NCBI GenBank assembly: GCA_946902875.1
Contig: OX336345.1
Location: 12,307,395-12,371,394 of the forward strand
Direction: 5' to 3'
DNA length: 64,000 nt
Source: Nematopogon swammerdamellus
Lineage: Eukaryota > Arthropoda > Insecta > Lepidoptera > Adelidae
In this document: piece by piece, positions 21,989 to 36,300 of the stretch
Layout of the letters: every line of letters begins with the position of its first letter
How positions within the stretch are numbered: the stretch's first letter is position 1
The notes under the pieces: model-generated
What the model saw: the letters and a program-made list of their open reading frames with translations, nothing else
Told to the model about the DNA's origin: nothing
Databases searched by the model: none
Translations under genes and position numbers: made by a program

Positions 21989-22229
21989 AGATCGTGCCAC
22001 AAAAGAAGTCCCGCAGACGCGGCGCTGTCGGCGCATAGCAGAATTATATATTTCAGAGGCCGCGCTTTGTAAAACTTTAGGCATCATCGTAAACAACGTT
22101 TTACTCACAAAAATGTATTAAAATTCGACAACACTCTTCACACGGACAAACATCGACAACAAACAACACGGCCGACCTGTATTAATTAGTTCATTGTAAC
22201 GCCGCGGGACTTCTTTGGTGGCCCGATCT
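21989..22229. mobile_element. 241-bp inverted-repeat element
   Basis: Left end agatcgtgccacaaaagaag and right end cttctttggtggcccgatct are inverted copies with few mismatches, each followed inward by a GC-rich tccgc/gcgga-type segment. No coding capacity. Confidence 0.7.
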
Positions 22230-22233
22230 TTAG

Positions 22234-22568
22234 TCTTATTTTTTAGGTTTCTGTACCCCATCATCACCATAGATGTACATAACCATAGAATAGAGCTACG
22301 CCGTCCGTCCGTTCGTCCGTCGATGGCTCTATTTTTTGAGCCGTAATATTTTCACAGAATATGTATTATTTTTCCGGATATAACAAATAAAAAAAATTCA
22401 AAAGTGTAAAATTAAGGGGGTGCCCGTGCAATAACCGTGTTTTTTTTTTCAATGTTTTTTTTTTTGTGGTGAGGAAAACTCGGTACGCGTGTCCGACTCG
22501 CACTTGGCAGGTTGTTTTTTTGTGGTGCGGGAACCTTGGCGCGCGAGTCAGACTCGCACCGGTTTTTT
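22234..22568 (-). repeat. 'GGCCAAGTGCGAGT' element fragments
   Basis: ccgtccgtccgttcgtccgt, then acagaatatgtattatt, then two minus-oriented starts (gactcgcacttggcagg and gactcgcaccggttttt) in series. Confidence 0.6.
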
Positions 22569-22639
22569 TTAAACCTTCTCTCTCTATGTAGTGTAGACAT
22601 AATAACTAAGATAAGAAAAATAATCAAGTACCCATATTT

Positions 22640-25600
22640 TGAATATTTAGTTTATTACATCCAAATGTAGAATAGCATTTTAGTTAGTATTTTAAACAAT
22701 AAATATGTTGGTATAATATGTAGGTATGTATGCAAATATGTTCCTAAATTTTAGTTATACCACGTTATCATACATTGTGTTGCATAGAATTTTCATACAA
22801 CATTCATTACTTATTTATTATAAACTTCATATGGATATGTGATTGGTGAATGAGTTAAGTTAATGTGTCAATGTAACTACAACTTAACCGAAAAATCTAC
22901 ATTCTAAATGTAGGTCATGAGATAGTAATGTAATAAATAACAAAGGAATATTAATAAATGTATCAGTTGAAGTAATTGTGTGCACTAATGCTGCAAAGCG
23001 ATGGATAATTCAGAATTTGTGATACATTTTACAAAAGGTATAAGGTATAAAAAATCTGCAATTATGGTGTGAACTTGTATAGTGATTATTAGTGATGAGC
23101 TTTGAAAGTGTTTCTGTCACACTTATCAAACTTTATATTCAACACTAACCACGTATGTACCTACTTACTTGCTTGAATCAGCTCTAATGAGAAAATAAAT
23201 CATTTTAAAGAATACAAAGTATTTACAAGGTCTTTGGGTTATTATAATAGGTACTTGTGTGTGGGATAAAAATATTATGTTATAATAAGTAGTACAAAGT
23301 AGACATAAAGTATGTTATGAGTTGTTCAAACAATAGGCGGAAATGCAGAATTATACATTTTACTACTAATTTCATTCTCGAAACTTAACATAACTAATGA
23401 AAACTTTGAAATAGCATAACAGTTTGTTTCAAACATGTGTTACTCATCTAACATCAAACTCAATAAGTACCTAGCTAGCTGTTTAAATATACATTTTCAG
23501 ATATGAATTCGCATTTACATGTTTACCATAGAGATATGAATATCCGGAGATGTTCTTTACTTATAGTACAAACGTAATTAAAATTGTCTTCATACAAGTT
23601 TTCTGTCACAGTTTTTCAACCACCTCCTCTTTTATACCGTGATGGGATTTTGAATGTATCTAATGGCATAGACAACCTAAACACCGTTTTGCATGTTCAA
23701 TGTTGACTCTCTAAGCCTAGAGCCTTCTACTAACTTTATTCGAGAAAGTAGGATATCGTTTACCTGAACGCAGCTCGCCCTTCGGCCTCGCCCTTAGGGA
23801 CCTCCTTTCTTCGGGAGATCACAGAAGCTCCGATCTATGCTTAAAAATTGTTTTAATGGAACCAGACATGGTTGGCTACATCCGTCCTGATGTCAGCTGA
23901 TTGCAATACTTAATACAACTTGTTCCTGCCAGTGACTCCTGCTCCTGCATAGATAAGGTTTTCGTGACGCTTACGAATGTAATTTGCACGATTCAGTGCA
24001 GGTAAGTTACGCAAGCAGACAAGAGAATTTTAATGCAAAAGCGAATAACACTTTACAAGAAAACAATATTATTCAAAAATAGCACCATTAATACTTGCAA
24101 AAACTTAGAAATTCTGATTCACATGCGATAACGCTAATATGGCTGCTTCTCAGCGCAACATTGAAACAGATTTTTAGACCTTCTTGGCATAGCTTCGTAC
24201 TTGGTACCAGCTTGGCTGTATCTTAGTATTACGTCGATTCAATGTTTACTAACATGGAGTTTATTTGAAAGATTTTGAAATTGTTTCCAGCAACCGTAGC
24301 TGGCACCTTTTACAAAAAAATATAGTACTATCTGTTGGTGTTGCCGTGAGATAAACTTTAAAATCCCATTTAATTGACATGTAAATGCGTTCGACAGACA
24401 AGAGTTTGAATTTGAATAGTTCTAATAATAATTGTGGACTCAAAATGATAAATCTTAACAATTGGGCTGCAATTCCTAAATGAATTTGTAGCAACAAAAC
24501 TTACAATACGCTGTTTACACCAAATAAAAGTTAGGTATTAATTATTATGTTTATAATGTAAGTCAGATTTAATATTATTTTATAACGCAATGTCACCCTA
24601 CCTAGCAGTTTATCGGAATCACACTCTGATACCCTCTAGGAGTGTGTCTCCGAGCTTATCGTATGGAGTATTCAGATTCTGTTTCGCTAATAGTTTAAAT
24701 TTTCTTAGAAAACAGTATGAAACTCTCTTTATATGGTATGGAAACATTTAGCTAAATAAAAGTTTCATCCCTTTCAGTCATAAATTTCTTTATAAGTTCA
24801 AAATACCTACACACTCCTAATACAAGAAATCCAAGTCTGGACTGTGCCGAACTTTCATCGTGGTGTTGACGTGTGATTTTATACTAAGCGTAATACGTAG
24901 CGCTCCAGTTAGGTAGTTACGCATCAATGTGGAACTTTATGCTATGCAGTTATACGTATACGTACGCACATAAGTATGACACTCTAAGTAACTAGACATG
25001 TATGTATGCAGGCAGACAAAGATTATTACATTACGATACACTCGTAATGTTACAACAATTTTGTGCACCCTTATTTTAACCATTCACACATTTATATAAA
25101 TACCTACTAGTTATATAATGACAATAATATTTATATATTTTTAGATATGTATAAGAAAATCATGAATTACTCTATGGTAACACTTCATTTACTTACGGAA
25201 TATTTGATATTCTCAACCTCTAGAAAATATGTAAACCATTTAAAATAAAGTTCTAATATTGTATTACATGAAACGGTCGCTATTAACAAACTTAAGTATT
25301 ACTAACATAGATAGGTATTACTTTGTAAGGCTACCAACTAAAATAACAAATTAGTCCCATTCAACTTCAATACAAAATACTTAGTTACAATTTATTTGGT
25401 CTCGCGATTAACTTCAATAAATTTTATAATTTTACAGTCACCACTGTCGGGGCTTTGGCTTGAAAGATCATGAGTTTTCGAGAATCATTGAACTGTCAAA
25501 CATCATGTACAATTATTGTTGAATAAAATATAATAAAAACACTTATTGCACGCAATTATTCTCAGTAAAGCAGTAGTTACATGAAAGCAAGAAAATAAAA

Positions 25601-25860
25601 TACAGATGATATCTTCCAGTCAACCTTTGGGTGGTGAGGATATAAATAATATCGAGCATTTTGTTGTAAATTGACATAATAACAACAAGAGAGCATGAAA
25701 GGTAATCTCACAAAATGTAGGTATTCCTACGGTGACACCTACCAATAGATTTGATGGGTATAGCTGCAGTTAAATTGGCCAATAGATAAATATTCGCCCA
25801 GATGTAGTTCAATGGTACAATATACATATAATTTTATGTACACAATTCAAACAGACCAGG
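22640..25860. other. AT-rich, quiet, no gene seen
   Basis: No coding frame of note. A decayed SINE body may be present at 23850-24005 (gaaccagacatggttggcta). Otherwise nothing is recognised. Confidence 0.5.
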
Positions 25861-25865
25861 GGGTC

Positions 25866-26009
25866 TACCGGCGTTAACTCACTCGCTAACTCACACTAAT
25901 ACTCGCATATTTCAACCAATAGTCGGGCTGCATGCTTCACCGAACGCCTTCTGATTGGTTGAGTGAGATCTTTTCTCATACTCACATCGGCGAGTGAGTA
26001 ACGCCGGTA
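25866..26009. mobile_element. 144-bp MITE, TACCGGCGTTA family, copy 2
   Basis: Same length and ends as the copy at 13795. Both are followed by caggggcag, so the repeated unit may extend a few bases past the inverted ends. Confidence 0.75.
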
Positions 26010-27057
26010 CAGGGGCAGAGGCTTGTACAATTATCAACCAGATTTCATGGCACCTACTAGTAGCAAATATCTGACAAATGGTCCACAGATTTGTTCACAG
26101 ATAGGTAGAGGTTCAGTCAAAAACAAAATTGCCTTGTGTCTGATATTCAAAGCCCTCTTAATATATGGATAGAAGGATAGAAGGATAAAGCAAAAGGCGC
26201 ATGGCGCATACCTTTTGATTTTCATTTGATTTTCAGAAATTGTAGATTGCTTATAGAAACTCATTTCTGAATGGTCTAACTAGACTTTGCCCACTTGCAC
26301 AAACTGCCTCATCACATGTGCCTCAATAAAATCCAAGCCTTTCATCGAGCCTTGATTGAACATTTATGTACATATTGTAGGTATTTGTGTCGCACATTCC
26401 TAGTGCAACGCCTTAAATTTGATAAAATCAAGCATTCTGGCTTCGACATGCAGTGTGGGAGGTGATCGAACGTAAGCACAAACAAATCATAACTAATATC
26501 TCACGTTAAAATATTTTATCCAGTATTCTTTCAAATTGAGCATGAAGTCAAATTAGTAAATTCTTCATTATAGGTAAAATAACTAATTAATAATGCTCTC
26601 TCTGTCGTGGTAATACGAAACATTCTAATTTCCTCTATCTATAGAAATGTTCCTCCTAACCTAAACGAATATATAGCAACAAATAGTAATTTGAATTTTG
26701 CATATCTAACAATAACTCGTATACATCATATTTTACGTAAGGACATAAACATGTTATAGATATCTTCTAATGGCACACCACTAAACGTTTGTGTACTTCC
26801 TGGGAGGTGGAATCTGAATACAGATTATCTAAATGATATAGTAATACCAGAAAGTAGTAGAGGCTATTCAGTAAATAGTATGTAATTTCTTAAGATATTT
26901 AGATATAATGAAGGTAGCCTGGCTTGTGTGCTTGTAAATGTTCCTTCCATAATTACTAATTAGGTATCATCGTCCTACATAAATATTTAATGTCGTAATT
27001 CCCACACTGCATCTTCAACAACCGTCCCTTTTTCAAAACAAGATCAAAGACAAATTC
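26010..27057. other. 3' flank or 3' UTR of the FRMPD4-like gene
   Basis: AT-rich sequence downstream (in gene sense) of the TAG at 27058. The poly(A) site could not be placed. No other gene seen. Confidence 0.4.
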
Positions 27058-27306
27058 CTAAGGAGAAAATACCCTTAAGCTTCTGAGCAGTGTGGCGAGG
27101 ACATTAGCTAGACACTCGGCCCTCAGAGCCAGCTGTCCCTCGAGGGAGGAGTTGGCCTCCGCCGCCCTGGACTTGCTGGTGACGTGGTCGTGGAATATTT
27201 GGGACATTTCAGCGCCAGCGAGGTCCTTGAAAGCGGCCGTCACGTCGTGTACTCGGAGGATGAGGTTCCGCGTCTGGAGAGGAGCGGATGTGTGCCGACC
27301 GAGAGC
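27058..27306 (-). CDS. FRMPD4: FRMPD4-like terminal coding exon
   Basis: The acceptor AAAATTGCAG|GCTCTC opens a 249-nt coding stretch ending in TAG at 27060-27058. It encodes a helical segment (LILRVHDVTAAFKDLAGAEM, then LALRAECLANVLATLLRSL) ending RVFSP. The previous exon ends in phase 0 and matches. The GC content is well above the AT-rich 3' flank. I could not place the end of the 3' UTR. Confidence 0.88.
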   Translation of the reverse strand, partial: ALGRHTSAPLQTRNLILRVHDVTAAFKDLAGAEMSQIFHDHVTSKSRAAEANSSLEGQLALRAECLANVLATLLRSLRVFSP

Positions 27307-30300
27307 CTGCAATTTTACATTTACTGTTTATACATATGTACTTCAAATGCTTTTGCATTGATTTGTAAGCATACAAAACATGAAACAATAACGTCAACGA
27401 TAATATCGATGGTTCCGGCAACAAAGGTCGTAAAAGCCATTTCGTTTCAGGCAACAAAGGTCGTAAAAGCCATTTTGGTCAAAATGGCTTTTACGACCTT
27501 TGTTGCCGGAAACGAAATGGCTTTTACGACCTTTGTTGCCGGAACCATCGATATTATCAACCATAATAACTAAGTAGCTACCCTGCTTTTTCCTTTGGAG
27601 TAATTTTCTGGTACATTGGTCACTAAAATGTCTCCAATTATATTGTACCTGTAGTCGGAACAATATCTCCTAGCAAAATCTAGGCGGTCACTGGGCACGG
27701 CAGTGCTCGTCTGTCAAAGTCCTAAAGAAGGTAGAGCTTTTGTAGAGCTGACGTTGTATTCATAGTTTGTATTGGAGTTCCGTATATAACCAGCGACGCT
27801 GGCAGGGAATTTACAAACTGAGACTTTCCTGAGCGTACGAGGGTCACACGCGGGATGCGGTGATGCCCAATTAGAAAATGCCCACGAAACTCTGCGTGTG
27901 TGAACGCACAAGTAGGAAATGCCCACCGAACTCTGTCTATGTGAACAACATTTGTTCTTTTTTTTCAGCCCGAAAGGTGGTTGCATCACTTTTGCAGCTT
28001 CCAGCACTAGTATCTTATCATTAGAGAGACGGCGCCCAGATTGCAGTTTTCAACAGGTAAATTTTTTTTTTTTTTTTATGGAAACTGACACGTTTGTCTA
28101 CATCACCTACAACATCCGTGATGTCAGCCCATAACGCCGGGTGAACTTGGTGCCACGTCAGTGCTTCCCTTCGGTCGTGCCGGCTACACTACGCTACGCT
28201 ATTTACATAGCCGTTTCGACCGACCTTTCATTCAGTGCGGTGTTATCAACCCGGGCGGGTTAAACCCTACCACCTAGTAATATAAGAAGGGAGTCATATC
28301 CCTTAGTCGCCTTTTACGACATACACGGAGAGAGATGCAGTGGGGCTATTCTTTTAAAGTACCTGCCCCACACGGTACAACAATGCGTGCTTCTATGTAA
28401 AATAATTAGTTACCTGTGCCAAATCGGCAAGTCGTCTCAGCGGAGTGAGACAATCGGCGAGCGCGGCCGCCGCTGATGGGCCGCCGCCTGTGCCGGCCGC
28501 TCCGAGCGCGCCGACCAGCGTGCGGGAGGCGCCCACCAGCGCCACAGCGCAGGAGGTCAGCTCACTTCGCGCTGTCTGTAACACATTTTTTTTTATGGAA
28601 ACTGACACAGTTGGCTACATCACCTACAACATCCGTGCTGTCAGCCCATAACACCATGTCAGTGCTTCCCTTCGGTCGTGCCGGCTACACTGAACTGGAC
28701 GGAAAACACGAACTATTTACATAGCCGTTTCGACCGACCTTTTATTCAGTGCGGTGGTACCAACCCGGGCGGGTTGAACCCTACCACCTAGTAAGTTAAG
28801 AAGGGAAGGGACCTACAGTTTTACGTGGAATCCGAACCACATTCACCTGTAGAACAGCTTGGTCCCCTCATTTCTTACGTCACTCGGTGGCAACTTTATG
28901 TTCGCCACGAAGCGATGGCAATGACATAATTCTGTATATGTGAGACACGGTTGGTTGGCCGCAAATACCTCAATTGTGTGCACAGGAGTCTTCAGTCAAG
29001 CATTTGGAGCTACCGTTAGAACCAAAATCGCAAACTGAAACTGTAGGCAACAGTACGGTGGTCCTATGGGTACTCGTGGCTGGTGAGAAGGCAGCAAATT
29101 CCGGATTGGTACCCATGCTCGGAATGAAAGGTGGTAAATAGAACATGGATGGGTAACCGTTCGACTGTTAAAGCTGACGGTGGTTCGGATTCCACATAAA
29201 AACTGTAGGTCCCTTCCCTTACCTTACTAGATGGTAGGGTTAAATAAAACCGACCGTCGAAGTGACTATGTAAATAGTTCGTGTTTTCAGCCCAGTTCAG
29301 TGTAGCCGTCACGACAAAATCGAAGCTCCGACACGGCACCTAGTTCGCCAATGTGTTATGAGCTCACATCACAGTTGTAGTAGGTAATGTGGCATGTCGG
29401 AGCAATGTCAGAAACAATAAAAAAACATTTCCTATTTTTAACCGACTTCTTAAAAAAAAAGAGGTTATCAATTCGACACGTATGTATCGTTGGAATTGCA
29501 CAATATTCGTATATGTTAGTCTATGTGGGCTTCTAAACAGGTGTGCCAAATTTAATAAGTGTCTGTATGTATGTTGTCAACGCATTTCTCCGAAACTATT
29601 AATCAGATTGTGACCATTCTTATTGGCTTACATTTACTTCAACTTTCGTCCAAGTTTCATCAAAATCGGTTCAGTAGTTTTCAAGATATGGACTGTATAA
29701 GTGTGTACCAATCACTGGAAAAACGCGTCGTCGGGTCGGTTTAACGCCCAATTCTACGCAGAACTTGTTATGTGATACTCTTGTATGCCCTTGAGTTGAA
29801 GGCGGTACAAAAACACACCTGAAAATTAATAGATAGACCCCTTTTTGTGCTTTTGTACCGCCTTCAACTCAAGGGTCCGAATATGAATCAAAATATTATT
29901 TAACACTTTTAAGTTCTAATTGTTTTTTGAAGTCGGTGCAATGTTTTTAACACAGTTTTTATCTGTTTCCTATTTATAATTATGTACATTTACAAGTACC
30001 TAATTCCGATATGGTTCTGTTTTTCTCTTTGGTCCATGTGCCGGATTTAAATCAGTATTTATTTTTTTAAGTTTACAGATTATAATAACATGCTGCGTGT
30101 GTTTGTGTATTTTTCTACATAAGTATGGAAATTTTCTGTATAATAAAATAATATATTAAGTAAGCACCTGAAATTTAGCTTCGTCGATGTCCTCTCCTCC
30201 ACCATGAGCGTGCTGATGCGCACACTTCTGCGCCGCAAGGTGCAGTCGCTGTAGCAAGCCCTCCACCGCCACGTCAGTCTTACACAGCAGCCCTTCTATT

Positions 30301-33300
30301 GTGATCACATGACCGTTGCTTCCAGCCTGTACCTCCTGGAACTTTGCCTTCAGCAAAGGTGAATTAGGAACACTCGATGCTTCCACATCTTCCTTAAATC
30401 GCACGTGATTTGTGTGTGTTTTGGGCGTGGGGCTAGCACTGTCACAACGCACAAACGTTGCCTTCCTATCCGGCAATGGCGGACTGAACAATCGGGGGTC
30501 ACCATTGACAGGTGCACCGTTCAATAGATCAGGCCTATTGCTAAACTTTCTGTTCATCTGCGGGGAACAGAGAGATAGAGCTGTCGACATTTCATTATTC
30601 TTCAGAATAGAATTTTTCGTTTCGGAGTTAGATCGTATGTGTCTACTCTGCAGAGTCATGGAATTTGTGTGTATATTATGAGGTTGTGATAACGTTCGAA
30701 CGTGGCCGTTGCTCTGAGAGTGATTTGTGTCGTCGCTGGCGAATCCTTGTTCACTTTCCAAGTTTTTATATGTATTGCGATTCCTCTGAAAGTGCGGTGA
30801 GCCGATGCTCGCCAGTCTCTGTTCATTTGGTTTAACTTGCGTTTGGTTGAACTTTTGAGCTGTTTTGGTCCTGAGGAAGTCGATGCTCGGTACTGGGGGT
30901 AGCGGGGGCTTCTTCGGGGGAAGAAATAAATGAGGAGGTGGTGGCAATACTTTGGTTTCACACCTCGGCGGGATTTGGGGAGGAGCATTAACATCGGCGG
31001 CACCTTGTACTAAATTAGAATGATTACCCTGTTCGTTCATATCGCAGACAATTTTGTAGTTTAATCTTCTATTGTTGAGTGTGCTGAAATGGTTGTTAGT
31101 AATATCTACCACTGACAGGTCGCTGTGAGGACACGTAAATGAATTTGACCTCGGTCTTGCGGCGGGTGCGGGCAGAGATGAGTGAGTAGGAATCGATTTC
31201 GGAGGTCTCTCCGGTGGTTTACACCCGTCCATATTTTTTCTCCGCGGTGGTGGTCGAATTTCACAAACGTCCGGCATAGATTCTGTTCTTTCAACGCCGA
31301 TTTCCTTGTCGTCCTCCGAAGACTCGCTCCCCTTACCCTTATCTTTACTACAGCATGAGAACATTCCTTTCCTCTCAACGGTGGGATATTCTATTACGTG
31401 ACTCGTGTTGCCATTAACAGTTTTTCCACTTTGGACTGAACTCTTTCGTTTACTATTTGGTGAATCTGATTTTCCATTGTTGTGTTGAGTCTTGGATACG
31501 TTTTTCTCGTTAAGTAGCAAACTGTTTCTAGCATCGCTCAAGTTTTTATTCGAAAACATATTTCTTATTTCACTGACGCTGAGAGTGCCCCGTACAATAT
31601 CACCATTGCTGTATATTGGCTTCTTTAATTCTTTTTTTATTTCATCTTCCTTCTGTCTCATCTCCTGCTTTATTTGTCTTTGATTAACGTAACTTGCCTC
31701 ATCTCTGTCTAATGTTGAGCTGTTTGACAAGGGTGGTGGTGGGATGATGTAAGACAATATTTCTTCCGGTGTCAATTCTACAGCTGGAGTCACTTTAACT
31801 GTGGGTGGTTGAATAGCAACGGTCGCTAAGAATTCATCGAGAGTGTTGGCAGAACCCAATGCAGTCTTCTCCACGCCGTCTTCAGATTCTGATTTATTAT
31901 CTTTACTATCATCAGCGAAGCAGGATGGCACAACAGGCAATATCTGAGGCACATGAGATACAGCATCAAGTTCATCCGGAGTCTGAGGCGGAGGAATGAG
32001 AGTCAAGTCGATTATTTCCAAATCATTGTCTGCTATTTCCTCACACTGCGCAGGGTTCGGTACCGCTTTAGCAGTGAGATCTATTTCCTGAGACTGATTG
32101 GTTTTTTCTCTCAGCTGTCGAAGATACTCTTTTAAATTTTGCTCTCGACTGTCTGGTGGAGCGTTGCCTTCTGGACTGTGCAGTCCAAAACTAGTTCTGA
32201 TGGGTTTGTTGGCTGTTTTAGTTTGATGCCTGTGAATCGGACTGCTGGTTGGAGTATAATTTGAATCATTATCACTCTCAGATTGTGACAAGTCATTATT
32301 CAATGCCAGCAGCGCATCTGTAAGACCGCAATTATTTAAAATAGCACTCAATCCTTGCGACTGTCTTCTGCTAAGATCACATTTTTTGTCGTTGCTGTCA
32401 CTAGAAAAAGTACCTAAACCGCTCAATCCTTGATTTATAGTTTCCGTGAGTAGTATTAGTGAATCGCTGTGTTTTAAAACGCCTGGGGCATCGTCTGATA
32501 AAGACATTCTACTATTATTCGACTCATTATCACTCTCCAACTGGTCCACGCTTGATTCTTTACCTGCATTGTATATACCTTCATCGTAATCCCTGTACAT
32601 CATCAGTTCTCCTTGTTCAGTCAAATATTGTTCTGAATTTTCTACTAGTTTTTGCATTTCAGCGACCCTTCGCAACACCTCTTCGTTGCGTGCTTCTACT
32701 AATTTTGGATTATTGCTGACGTTTTCTAGCAGTTCCATAGACAAAATGCTGTGTAGGTCGAATCCCATGCCATCGTCGAAGTAAAGCATGTCCGTCGAGT
32801 CGAAAAGTCTGTATTCCTCGTTCTTCTTGCATTTTTCGAAGTGAACGTCGTGGCCAAGTATACCGGGTTTACTTGGGTCGTAGCCGAGGAGTGGACTAGA
32901 ATTAGCGCTGTGGTTTCGGTTCGCAATACTCGTGTTCATGTTGGTGTCGAGATTGCTCTTGTTCTGCCCGGGTGTGGAGTGGTATGGCGGTGGCATGCTG
33001 AAGATGGCGTAATGTTTTTTGGATAGCACCATGGGGTGGTCAAAGTTAAGATAACTCCATTTAGCCGGAATCACGTTATGCTGTGATAGGTATGGTGGTG
33101 CTGTAAAAAAAAAACAAATGTAAATTCCAAGAAATGCTCTAATTACCTAAGTCTTCGTTCTCAAGGAACCTAACCAATTCTTTTGTGTGACAAATAATAT
33201 AATTTAATACATACATACCACATGCTGTATCCCGACAATCGGGATAAGCGTGTTGCGCTGCAATTACTCTTGTAAATTACACCACACCACCTACCACCAC

Positions 33301-36300
33301 GTTTAAGAAAGTATTCGGAAAATATAACTATCAAGCAGCAAGTAAGGCACGAAGATCCACCTGCTGCATGAGTCGGTGGAAGAACCATCCAAGGTCTAGC
33401 CACCACCACCACCATATTAATATTTAGTATATAAGAAAATTATACGACATATATATACATATATATTTACCGATATCTTCTGTAATAGGTTCCCGCTCTT
33501 GATCCACGGCCAATTCCAGACCTGTTGCAAGTCGGAAGTAGCTGAAACACATTATTCAATATTTCAGAAAAATAATAAACCCTATGAAAGAATGTCTGTA
33601 TATTGGGGCTGCATCGGTGCGGTTTTTTAATTTAAGGACTCATTCACAGCAGATTTCATACCCGAAAAGGTGCCAGTCTTGCTTTAAGATGACTAAGTAA
33701 TGTATGTAAGTAAATGCCATTTATCTGCGATTTGTCAGGATTGTAGGAACAGGGTAAACTGTTCGATGTGAGCCCATTCCTATCCATCTCGTGTCGATAA
33801 ATGATTTCCAAGGAGTGGTCCACGTGTGTGTGCTCTTTGCATCAGTTTTGCCAGATATGAACTGGGGGAGGTGGGTAATGAAAGTCCTACACACCCAGCT
33901 AACACTAGAGCCATCTCCGCCGCATCCCGGTCGTCCATGCTGAACGACAGGACTCGATCTCGCTGCAGGAACACGGTCACGTTGAACGAGAGCTCGTCCT
34001 CACGGGTCAGCCTCACGCCGGTCAGCTCATCCAGGTTAGCTATGGGCTGTGGCTGCAATGCGCATAGAAAGATGGTTGAGTTTACACATAAGTTTGTATA
34101 CATGTATTCTACTTCGCTACTATACGGCTGATAGCGAGGCTGACAGCGAAGGGCCACTTTACAAATTTAGGACTTTGGGGTTTGCGATAACTTGGTACGT
34201 GCAAATTGGTGCAGAGTATGAAGGCGCCCTAGTTTGATAGCTTCATGTCAAATCTGGATCGATAGAAAGTTGAAAGACGAATAATGGACTGTGCTGTGTC
34301 TTAGCTCAAGCAGGATAGCTTATTTTCCGAATTTATTTTGTTTCAATCAACTTTGCACCCAACAATATTTCTGTGCCTCCAGTGAAAAGGGGGTCAAGTC
34401 CAAAAAAATTGTATTTGAGTTAATTATACAACTTTACAAAATAAAAAACTTTTTCGATCAGTGTATAAGGAATTCTTGCAAGGATATTTTAAGAAATAGC
34501 TAAGATACGAAACGTGAAAATTGGTCTAACTGTACTAAAAATTAATTAATTAATTGCCTAACTTAAATTATTGTGCCCTTCAGAGGCGATTAAGCTAATT
34601 AAAACCGAGATTAAAACTTTTAAAGTGGATTGCGATATAATTCAAGTTGCATCCAACTTTTTTTTTACAATACCTATAGTTTATATATATTTTTTAATTT
34701 TTTTTTTCGAAATATGTTCTGTGGAAGCGATTCATCAATAATAATTATACGCCTTTTCACAAAATTCATTTCTGAGAGCACTTGCATGGAGTTGATCTCT
34801 AATTATATAATTATTCACAAACATTCTTTGTTTTATAACTTTTGTACTAATGCCTAGAAGGATTAAGTGTAACATTTTGCCCATATTTTATTTGAGATCT
34901 TTAAATATATACAATACAGTACAATAATATTTCAACCGTTCTACACTTATCTGTACCTAAAATAATTTTGTAACTGACCTAAACGTAACCGTAACCGTTT
35001 AGGAAATCGCTTGAAAGGCATGGTGAGTAAGTCCTTGGCACTTAGCCTTGTAATTGCCAACTTAACCTGGTTTAGCATACACGACCTGTGACTGAGTCGT
35101 CAATTTCCTACATGGGTCTAGAATTCGGGTCCTCGTGGACGGTTGCTAGTCGAACGCCATGTAAGTGAATGTCGCCGTACCACAAGCATCGGTGTTATCA
35201 GAAACACGCTTTCTTCTGCATATCTTGGCAACTGTCGCGTGCGGCATATGGATCCTACAGCAGTCACTCTTCAGCAAGATGGTATTTTAAGGATAAGAAG
35301 AGGCGAAGACTTGTATCTGAACTCGAAGAATATCTCTGAGCTGAGTAATTGAGTCGAGTTCAACGCTTCCAAGACAATGATAAAATATAGGAGGGAGCAG
35401 TGTTCAAAGGGCTCTTTAATTCCAAGGCACGTCCTGACATTAAGCGACTACCTCAGCGTCCTCGGAGTCGAACTGTCGTACGACCTGAACATTCAGCGCC
35501 ACATTGAGGGCAAGGCCAAGCTGGCTACTAAATATTATATTATCCTATTTTTCGCTTCGCGCAGTCATGTCAAAAGCTGGGCGTACTCAATAAGGTGAAT
35601 AAGCTGCGACGATCCTTCAGGCCAAGATAAAAGCTACTTTAGAATAAAACGCACTTTGCTGCTTTAAGTACTGTTGGCACTTGTTGGACGGCTCAGCTAA
35701 CGTATTTAGCTGAGCTTGCGCCTCTGGACTTAAATCAGCGCTGAATCGTGCGATTGGTGGGTGACTTCAAAGTGTCCGGCAATTTAGAACCAAGCAACTC
35801 AAAAGTATAGAGCGAGAAAGCTCTCTAAAAGTTGAACAAAAGTTACACAAAATATGTTTATGTTTAAGCACAAATATGTTAGTAACAGCACCCACCGACA
35901 ACAAAAATAAAACATAACAAATAAAACGTATAAAATAGTTTTTCCACGTGCTAAATTATTTTTTTAGACTTAGACCCCTTTTCACTGGAGGCACAGATTC
36001 TAGTGTTTTTATGTTTTCCCACCAAGTTTAATTCATCAGAGGTACGGTGTATGAAACATACGCTGACAGTGTAATATGTGGTACAAAGTTTTAAATGCAT
36101 AATTAATTTAATTATTTACTCACCACTGAGTTTCTAATTCCTACAATTTGACTAAGCCCAAACTTGGGGCTAATGAGCAGCACTCTCTCGGGTTGGTTAC
36201 TACTAAAGCACTTGGCGCCGTAGCTCGGCAAACTTGATATTATATCTAAATAATGTAGTTTTGCCTGAAACAAGCATGAAGATAATATATGGTTTAATTA

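Noticed and set aside
30412..32926. Several plus-strand and off-frame ORFs over the large FRMPD4 exon
   Set aside because: They are shadows of the 977-codon coding exon, which has splice sites and matching neighbours.
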